Assembly: GCA_024640955.1 (NCBI GenBank)
Contig: JAHEDZ010000003.1
Span: 3,419-43,765 of the forward strand
Direction of reading: 5' to 3'
DNA length: 40,347 bases
Source of the DNA: Oceanospirillaceae bacterium
GTDB lineage: Bacteria; Pseudomonadota; Gammaproteobacteria; Pseudomonadales; Balneatricaceae
Shown one piece after another: positions 35,085 to 40,347 of the stretch. The position numbers and the translations under genes are program-made. The number at the start of each line of letters is the position of its first letter. The first letter of the stretch is position 1. The notes under the pieces were generated by a model. The model was given only the letters and a program-made list of their open reading frames with translations. It searched no databases and was not told the DNA's origin.

Positions 35085-36311
35085 ATGCAGTTAACGCTAT
35101 TCCCTAACCTTAGGCATCTGCGAGTTTTTGCAGAAGTGGCCGATTCTGGCAGTATAAGTCAGGCTTCAAATAAGGTTTTTCTAAGCCAACCAGCCATGAC
35201 TCAGGCAATCGCAAAATTAGAAGGGCAGCTGGATGCAGTGCTCTTTGATCGACAGTCATCAGGTATGTATTTGACCCGTGATGGGGAGATTTGGCTTACT
35301 CGCGTTAAGCGCTGTCTGGACTGGATTCAACTGGGGCTTACCGAGATTCAGGGCACCCAAACAACCGGCCGACAGGCGCGTGCGGCACAGCAATTGACGC
35401 AGATCTCCTCAACGCAGCTACGGGCGCTGATGGCTGTGACGGATCGGCAAAACTTCACCCTTGCCAGCCGCGACTTGGGAATTTCTCAATCCTCTCTGCA
35501 TCGCAGCGCGCGTGATTTGGAGGGGACTCTGGGTATCTCTCTGTTTGAGAAGACCAGCACGGGTATAGCGGCGACACGACCGGCGAGAATTCTCACACAG
35601 CGAGCGAAGTTGGCGGTGGCGGAGATCGCTCAGGGAGTGGAGGAGCTTAGTGCCGCGAGAAACCGGGAGCGTGGTCGTCTGCGTATCGGCTCGATGCCGT
35701 TGGCGCGCACCTCGCTACTGCCCTTGGCGATCAACCGATTTACCGAGGCTCACCCGGGCTTAACGCTAGAGCTGGTCGATGGCCCCTACGAGGATCTGCT
35801 TGGCCACCTTATTAACGCAGATTTGGATATTGTCGTAGGCGCGCTGCGATTCCCCGCACCGACCGAGACGATTCTACAGCGCGAGCTGATTGCTCCACCC
35901 CTGGCCATTATTGGGCGCGCCGATCACCCTTTGCGCGGCGAGCAGCAGTTGAGCGTAGACCAACTAGCTTCCTATCCCTGGGTAGTACCAAGAGAGGGGA
36001 CGCCAACACGTGAGTTCTTTAATCAGCACTTTGCTCAACCCCTGGCTGGGGGTGAGATGTCTCTGGTTGAGACCACTTCTCATATACTGACGCGCGAGGT
36101 ATTGCTGGGTAGCGATCGGCTGACGATGGTATCGCGTCACCAGCTCGAACACGAAATCCAGGCTGGGCAGCTAGCTGTCATGCCCTACGCCCTGAGTCAC
36201 ACCCGCCGTTCCATCGGCTTTATGCAACGACGCGACTGGAAGGCAACAGCGTCCCAACAAAAATTTATCGATATACTGCAGTCTTGCACGGCTGAATACG
36301 CGGATCTTTAA
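35085..36311 (+). CDS. LysR-type regulator with two tandem HTH domains
   Basis: This 408-residue regulator is about 100 residues longer than a normal LysR protein because it has two winged HTH domains. The first is at about residues 8-65 (VFAEVADSGSISQASNKVFL, then LSQPAMTQAIAKLE), the second at about 108-165 (LMAVTDRQNFTLASRDLGIS, then QSSLHRSARDLE). A linker helix and one ligand-binding domain (about 196-400, starting GRLRIGSMPLARTSLLP) complete it. A strong GAGGAG site precedes ATG 35085. It lies divergent from ligJ and just before ligC, so it is the probable lig regulator responding to a pathway compound (inference). Confidence 0.88.
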   Translation: MQLTLFPNLRHLRVFAEVADSGSISQASNKVFLSQPAMTQAIAKLEGQLDAVLFDRQSSGMYLTRDGEIWLTRVKRCLDWIQLGLTEIQGTQTTGRQARAAQQLTQISSTQLRALMAVTDRQNFTLASRDLGISQSSLHRSARDLEGTLGISLFEKTSTGIAATRPARILTQRAKLAVAEIAQGVEELSAARNRERGRLRIGSMPLARTSLLPLAINRFTEAHPGLTLELVDGPYEDLLGHLINADLDIVVGALRFPAPTETILQRELIAPPLAIIGRADHPLRGEQQLSVDQLASYPWVVPREGTPTREFFNQHFAQPLAGGEMSLVETTSHILTREVLLGSDRLTMVSRHQLEHEIQAGQLAVMPYALSHTRRSIGFMQRRDWKATASQQKFIDILQSCTAEYADL

Positions 36312-36419
36312 ATAAGCGAGTTCTAAAAAACTAATACCTCGCTCTGGCATTCTAATTGTTGTCGGCCGAGTGAGGTTGTTAGAGTTCTTGCCATCTGAAT
36401 TCTTATCTAGGAGAGAATG

Positions 36420-37373
36420 ATGCGAGTTTGTGTTGCAGGCGCTATGGGCGCATTTGGTTTGAAACACCTCGATGCGCTAGCGCAGATTGACGGTGTAGAG
36501 GTCACTTCAGTTGTTGGCGCTAAGCCTGAAAAGATCGAAGCCTTTGCTAATGAGCGCGGTATCGGGCACCACACAACCGATCTTGCTGATTCACTCGCAC
36601 GTGACGACGTAGACGCTGTGATTCTGGCAACCCCAACGCAAATGCACGCTTCACAGTCTATCCAGTGTATGGAAGCGGGCAAGCATGTGATGGTTGAGAT
36701 TCCAATGGCGGATAATCTAGAAGACTCACGCGCCGTTGTAGAGGCTCAGAAGAGGACAGGTCTGGTCGCAATGGCGGGTCACACGCGTCGCTTTAACCCA
36801 AGCCACCAGTGGATCCACAACAAGATCCAGGCAGGCGAGATCAAAGTTCAGCAAATGGACGTCCAGACTTACTTCTTCCGTCGCACCAACAAAAACGCTC
36901 TGGGTCTGCCACGCTCGTGGACCGACCACCTGCTGTGGCACCACGCTGCGCATACGGTTGACCTGTTCCAGTACCAGACGGGTGAGCGCGCTCACCGCGT
37001 TCAGGCACTCGAGGGCCCAACCCATCCAGAACTGGGTATCGCCATGGATATGAGCATCGGCATGAAAGTACCTTCAGGCGCGATCTGTACACTGTCGCTG
37101 TCGTTCAATAATGACGGCCCACTAGGTACCTTCTTCCGTTATATCTGTGACAACGGTACCTACATAGCGCGTTACGACGACCTCTACGACGGTCACGATA
37201 ACAAGATCGATCTGAGCGGTGTTGCAGTGTCGAACAACGGGATTGAGTTGCAGGATCGCGAGTTTATCGCTGCGATCCGCGAAGGTCGCGAGCCAAACTC
37301 CTCTGTACAGCAGATTCTGCAGTGCATGGAGACACTTCACGATCTCGAAGGCAAACTGAACGAAAACGCTTAA
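36420..37373 (+). CDS. ligC: 4-Carboxy-2-hydroxymuconate-6-semialdehyde dehydrogenase
   Basis: LigC (317 residues) oxidises the ring-cleavage product, in its cyclic hemiacetal form, to 2-pyrone-4,6-dicarboxylate with NAD(P)+. It is a GFO/IDH/MocA-fold dehydrogenase and matches SYK-6 LigC over long stretches, including AGHTRRFNPSHQWIHNKI, RSWTDHLLWHHAAHTVDLF and GIELQDREFIAAIREGREPN. ATG 36420 is favoured because AGGAG ends 7 bases upstream; ATG 36417 is 3 bases too close. It is detached from the rest of the pathway, on the opposite strand behind the regulator. Confidence 0.93.
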   Translation: MRVCVAGAMGAFGLKHLDALAQIDGVEVTSVVGAKPEKIEAFANERGIGHHTTDLADSLARDDVDAVILATPTQMHASQSIQCMEAGKHVMVEIPMADNLEDSRAVVEAQKRTGLVAMAGHTRRFNPSHQWIHNKIQAGEIKVQQMDVQTYFFRRTNKNALGLPRSWTDHLLWHHAAHTVDLFQYQTGERAHRVQALEGPTHPELGIAMDMSIGMKVPSGAICTLSLSFNNDGPLGTFFRYICDNGTYIARYDDLYDGHDNKIDLSGVAVSNNGIELQDREFIAAIREGREPNSSVQQILQCMETLHDLEGKLNENA

Positions 37374-37394
37374 GCTCTCTTAGCCTTGTCGAAA

Positions 37395-37417
37395 GCCGCC
37401 CATTGGGGCGGTTTTTT
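37395..37417 (+). terminator. Rho-independent terminator after ligC
   Basis: CCGCCC (37396-37401) pairs with GGGCGG (37406-37411) around a 4-base loop and is followed by TTTTTT. It lies 20 bases after the ligC stop. Confidence 0.9.
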
Positions 37418-37439
37418 CGTTTTAGCCACCAGGGAATCG

Positions 37440-37517
37440 GTGCTGCGCGACGCAGGAGCAAAAGCCCGGCGGGCTCGCAGCCTCTCCAGAGAGGCGGTCC
37501 CGGGGGCCTGACTACGC
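37440..37517. repeat. Dense hairpin region between ligC and the AEC permease
   Basis: AGCCC-GGC-GGGCT (37463-37475) and GCCTCTC-CA-GAGAGGC (37480-37495) are two strong stem-loops in a GC-rich gap between convergent genes. A GCAGGAGC motif at 37452-37459 weakly recalls the REP-like core. It could be a terminator for the minus-strand gene or a degenerate repeat. Confidence 0.45.
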
Positions 37518-37518
37518 C

Positions 37519-38448
37519 TCAGTGCAGCAGGTAGGCGAGCAGCGCGTTCAGGGTGATAAAGGAGGCACCGGTGGTGAATACTTGGATGCTGGCGGCGGCT
37601 TTGCCGACACCGTAGTTGCTCGCGAGGATGGCGTAGATACTGAACATGGGTGAGGCAGCGATAAGGGCAAGTGCGATACCGAACTGACCCGGCAGCGGCT
37701 CGTGTAGTGCCATCACAATGAGGGCGATCGCCGGCATTAAAATCAGTTTGGTGCCAGCGGTGCTTAGGATAGCTTTAAGATCACCGCGCACTTGGTGGCC
37801 GACGAGTGAGCCGCCAATAAATACGAGCGCCGCAGGTGCTGCCGCTTTCGCCAGCATATCAAAGGTAGTCTGTAAGAATGCTGGGGCGTAGAGATCGACA
37901 CTGGAGAGTGCCGCACCCACTACGACTGCGACCAGCATGGGGTTGGTGATCATACGTTTGCCGATCTGATAGAGACGCTCTTTCAGCGAGGTGCCAGTCG
38001 CTGAACTGATATCAGCCAGCAGCAGTGCCAGCGGCATGACGACAATGTTCTCCACCAGGATGCACATCACCAAAACCTGAACGGCTATATCGGGAGTGAC
38101 CTGAAGCAGGATAGGGAAGCCGACAAACATTGAGTTGGGCAGCGATCCGCCTAGTGCAAAAATACTGGAATGGCTCGAGCTGTGTTTCAGCGCGCGATTG
38201 AACAGATATCCTGCTACCAGCGTCAGAAACCCAGTTAAGGTGTAGATCTGCATAAACTCTGGATCAAAGACGCGACTCTGATCGGCTCGCAAAAAATTGC
38301 TGAGTATCACGCCCGGCACACAGAAGTAGAGTACAAAGCGCGCAATTCCTGGCAGCAACCCGGCGGGTAGTAGATGAGTCTTTACCGCCAGATAGCCAAG
38401 CAAGATAAGCGTGAAGAGTGGGCCTGTGATGGCAAAAACATTAAGCAT
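37519..38448 (-). CDS. AEC (auxin efflux carrier) family permease
   Basis: The 309-residue protein has about ten hydrophobic helices arranged as two inverted halves. The family features are an N-terminal ITGPLFTLILLGYLAVKTHLLP, GSLPNSMFVGFPIL in the middle and NPMLVAVVVGAALSS, with ASPMFSIYAILASNYG near the end. AEC carriers move carboxylates such as malate or malonate, and other small molecules. Adjacency to ligC makes an aromatic acid or pathway dicarboxylate a possible substrate, but nothing in the sequence fixes this or its direction. No other transporter is seen for this island. Confidence 0.82.
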   Translation of the reverse strand: MLNVFAITGPLFTLILLGYLAVKTHLLPAGLLPGIARFVLYFCVPGVILSNFLRADQSRVFDPEFMQIYTLTGFLTLVAGYLFNRALKHSSSHSSIFALGGSLPNSMFVGFPILLQVTPDIAVQVLVMCILVENIVVMPLALLLADISSATGTSLKERLYQIGKRMITNPMLVAVVVGAALSSVDLYAPAFLQTTFDMLAKAAAPAALVFIGGSLVGHQVRGDLKAILSTAGTKLILMPAIALIVMALHEPLPGQFGIALALIAASPMFSIYAILASNYGVGKAAASIQVFTTGASFITLNALLAYLLH

Positions 38449-38569
38449 GACAGCGTATCCAGAGTTTTGATCTCGCCAGTGTAAACTTGGAGACGCGTGA
38501 CTACTAGCTAGCGTCTGTAAGTTCGACAGTGTAGTCTCAACTTATTGGTTTTATTGGGTTCCAAATATT

Positions 38570-40347
38570 ATGGGTTACTTGCAGATCGTCGACTCAGACT
38601 TAGAACGTCTGAGGGGGCAGTTGGTCAATTCGGGGCTGCTCTTTATGAGCTGCGCGTTGCCTCTAGTGACAGCACTCTCGTTTCTTCGTATTCCGCTTTA
38701 CGGTGTGATACCCGCGATGTACGGGATCGCTCTCATCTCTGTCATTTTTATTCTGCTCTACTTGGTCCGTCACAGACTTACTAACGGGCAAAAAGCGATA
38801 GCTGTAAGCTTGCTGGGCTTGCTGGGTGCCCTACAGAGTTACTATACCTTTGCCGACCCTGCGCGTGTTTTAGTCATTATGACTGTGCCTGTAATTATGG
38901 TTTCCTGTGCGGTCAAGCGTGAGGCTGCTTATCTATTCTGCGCGTTTGCAGGTCTGTTGCCGTTGGGGTTAGCGATAGCTTTCAACGAAACTGAGCCGCT
39001 GGCGACTGTACTGCGATCAGTGCTCACTATTACCGTTTTCGCAGCGCTCGCCTTCGCATTAATCGCACATCTGCTATCGGATAAACTGATGAGTTACCTG
39101 CGCAAATCCAGTGTTCGCGAGCGCCTTCTGGAGCGCACTGACTATGCAAGTGGCGGCTTTAACGAATTTGCTCTTCGTGAGCAGATAGATGAGCTGGTGT
39201 CTGCTGCAGATGCTCCGGTGTTTCGACTCTATCAACTTTACTTACCCGAACTCGATGTTGGGAATAGTATCTATTCTCGCGATTTACGAGAGCAATTTGC
39301 CGTCCGACTTGCGGCTGCGTTCACAATAAACTTGCCATTGAATGCAATCGTGGGTCGTCTTACAGCGGGGAGCTTCGTTGTCGTTGCAAAACGGTCTGAT
39401 TGGGCAGAGACCGAGGCGGGCCTGCGTAAACTTCGGACAATGGAGTTTTCAGTAAATGGCACCAAGCTCAGGTTCGATCCGACTGTTGTTACAACCGATT
39501 CGCCTAGCGATGGTAACGGCTCTGATCGATTATTGGACAATCTCGGTAGGGTGCTGTCACGCGCACAGCGAGACCGCTTGGAGCTCGCTAGGTTTCTTCC
39601 GATCGACCAAGCACTGCTTGATACGGAGTACCTATTTGTCGGGGAAGTAGGTCAGGCGATGGAATTGGGCGATCTGCGTTTATACCTGCAGGCTAAAGTC
39701 GAGGCTAAGGAGGGCAACCGAATTGTCGGCGCAGAAGCACTTGTTCGGTGGCATCATCCAGCTCAAGGGTTGCTGTCTCCAGCCGCTTTTCTCACGCAGA
39801 TAGAGCACTCAAATGTGCGCACGAGTTTCGCGCTATTCGTCATTGCGCGATCTGCAGAAATTTTGCAAGAGGTACAACTCATTGCTCCAGACTTTCAGCT
39901 GTCATTCAATCTTAGTGCCTATGACCTGCAAGAGTTGAGAGTTTTAGCTGAGCTACAACGCGTTATGGAGACCTATAAGTTTCGTCGCGGTGCACTGCAG
40001 ATCGAAATAAGTGAGTCGGAGACAACGGTCCAGATCGATAATTTAAAACGAGCAATACTGGCTGTTACCGAGCTCGGCTACTCATGCTCGCTGGATGATT
40101 TTGGTACGGGTATGTGTTCCTTAGCATACTTTAGTGTGATACCGGTCGACACCGTTAAGGTTGATCGCGCTTTTCTTGACGCTATCGAGACAAGTGAAAC
40201 CGGACAGCGAGTACTCCAGTCCGTCGTTGAGCTATGCAAAGGTGTAGGTTGCTCAGCTGTTGTGGAGGGGGTTGAGTCAGAGCAGCAAGCTCAAATAGTG
40301 ACCGAGTTGGGTTTCGACAAAATTCAGGGGTACTATTTCGGTCGGCC
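38570..40347 (+). CDS. Membrane protein with degenerate GGDEF and EAL domains (3' end outside window)
   Basis: The open frame runs 592 codons from ATG 38570 to the window edge without a stop. Residues about 20-185 contain several hydrophobic helices. The following GGDEF-like domain (about 200-350) is degenerate: the active-site stretch reads VGRLTAGSFVVV. The EAL domain (about 370 on) appears competent: EAL in GAEALVRWHHP, NLSAYDL, the metal-binding Glu in IEISESE, LDDFGTG, VKVDRAFL, VEGVESEQQA and IQGYYFGR. It is probably a c-di-GMP phosphodiesterase with a membrane sensor. The ribosome site is weak (TTGGG). It is divergent from the AEC gene. Confidence 0.85.
   Translation, partial: MGYLQIVDSDLERLRGQLVNSGLLFMSCALPLVTALSFLRIPLYGVIPAMYGIALISVIFILLYLVRHRLTNGQKAIAVSLLGLLGALQSYYTFADPARVLVIMTVPVIMVSCAVKREAAYLFCAFAGLLPLGLAIAFNETEPLATVLRSVLTITVFAALAFALIAHLLSDKLMSYLRKSSVRERLLERTDYASGGFNEFALREQIDELVSAADAPVFRLYQLYLPELDVGNSIYSRDLREQFAVRLAAAFTINLPLNAIVGRLTAGSFVVVAKRSDWAETEAGLRKLRTMEFSVNGTKLRFDPTVVTTDSPSDGNGSDRLLDNLGRVLSRAQRDRLELARFLPIDQALLDTEYLFVGEVGQAMELGDLRLYLQAKVEAKEGNRIVGAEALVRWHHPAQGLLSPAAFLTQIEHSNVRTSFALFVIARSAEILQEVQLIAPDFQLSFNLSAYDLQELRVLAELQRVMETYKFRRGALQIEISESETTVQIDNLKRAILAVTELGYSCSLDDFGTGMCSLAYFSVIPVDTVKVDRAFLDAIETSETGQRVLQSVVELCKGVGCSAVVEGVESEQQAQIVTELGFDKIQGYYFGR

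Noticed and set aside
38491-38536. Overlapping inverted repeats (AGACGC/GCGTCT and GACTAC/GTAGTC) between the AEC and EAL genes
   Set aside because: Arms are only 6 bases with long loops; could be chance or an operator, not enough to call.
38545-38784. 79-codon plus-strand frame at the start of the GGDEF-EAL gene
   Set aside because: Different frame from the long open coding frame that begins at 38570 and carries the membrane and EAL domains.

Overview
The window looks like chromosomal DNA of a free-living, probably marine or sediment gammaproteobacterium. The central backbone leuCDB-asd-usg-fimV-truA-trpF...accD-folC-SPOR-cvpA-purF-metZ resembles the order known from Pseudomonas and related groups. 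FimV, RmuC, YaeQ, YciA, the PaeA/YtfL-like protein and the OsmC-YcaO fusion are also typical of Gammaproteobacteria. I cannot assign a genus. No rRNA, tRNA, CRISPR array, insertion sequence or prophage was seen. All functional calls are read from the sequence and from remembered family features; no database search was run.

Left part (1-11160). A cytochrome bd locus lies on the minus strand with a terminator, an intact 36-codon cydX and an FNR-like box. Its main gene is an in-frame chimera of the first fifth of CydA and the last three quarters of CydB, so the locus appears broken by an internal deletion (or misassembled). Next come a fused OsmC-YcaO protein, rmuC behind a very good LexA-type box, a patatin-like lipoprotein, a MazG-like all-alpha NTP pyrophosphohydrolase and a YciA-type thioesterase. 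A small relic of an EAL domain follows, then a minus-strand group lysE-type exporter / paeA-like / yaeQ.

Middle part (11161-30018). This is a long plus-strand run of housekeeping genes: leucine biosynthesis (leuC, leuD, leuB), aspartate-semialdehyde dehydrogenase (asd) and its paralogue usg, the polar hub protein FimV, tRNA pseudouridine synthase truA, tryptophan synthesis (trpF, trpB, trpA), accD, folC, a SPOR-domain membrane protein, cvpA, purF, metZ and a dusC-type dihydrouridine synthase. Many genes are tightly spaced or overlap. Three short REP-like inverted-repeat elements sharing a GTAGGAGCGAGC-type core sit in the gaps leuD/leuB, truA/trpF and dusC/ligB.

Right part (30088-40347). This is an accessory catabolic island for the protocatechuate 4,5-cleavage pathway. 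Minus-strand genes in transcription order are ligJ-ligK-ligU-ligI-ligA-ligB. The divergent plus-strand genes are an unusual LysR-type regulator with two DNA-binding domains in tandem, then ligC. Together the enzymes cover protocatechuate to pyruvate plus oxaloacetate: LigAB opens the ring, LigC oxidises the semialdehyde, LigI hydrolyses the lactone, LigU tautomerises, LigJ hydrates and LigK cleaves. An AEC-family permease follows on the minus strand. The window ends inside a membrane-anchored protein with a degenerate GGDEF and an apparently active EAL domain.

The best candidates for something new are the tandem-HTH LysR regulator of the lig island, the cydA'-'cydB chimera, and the LexA-type box in front of rmuC.
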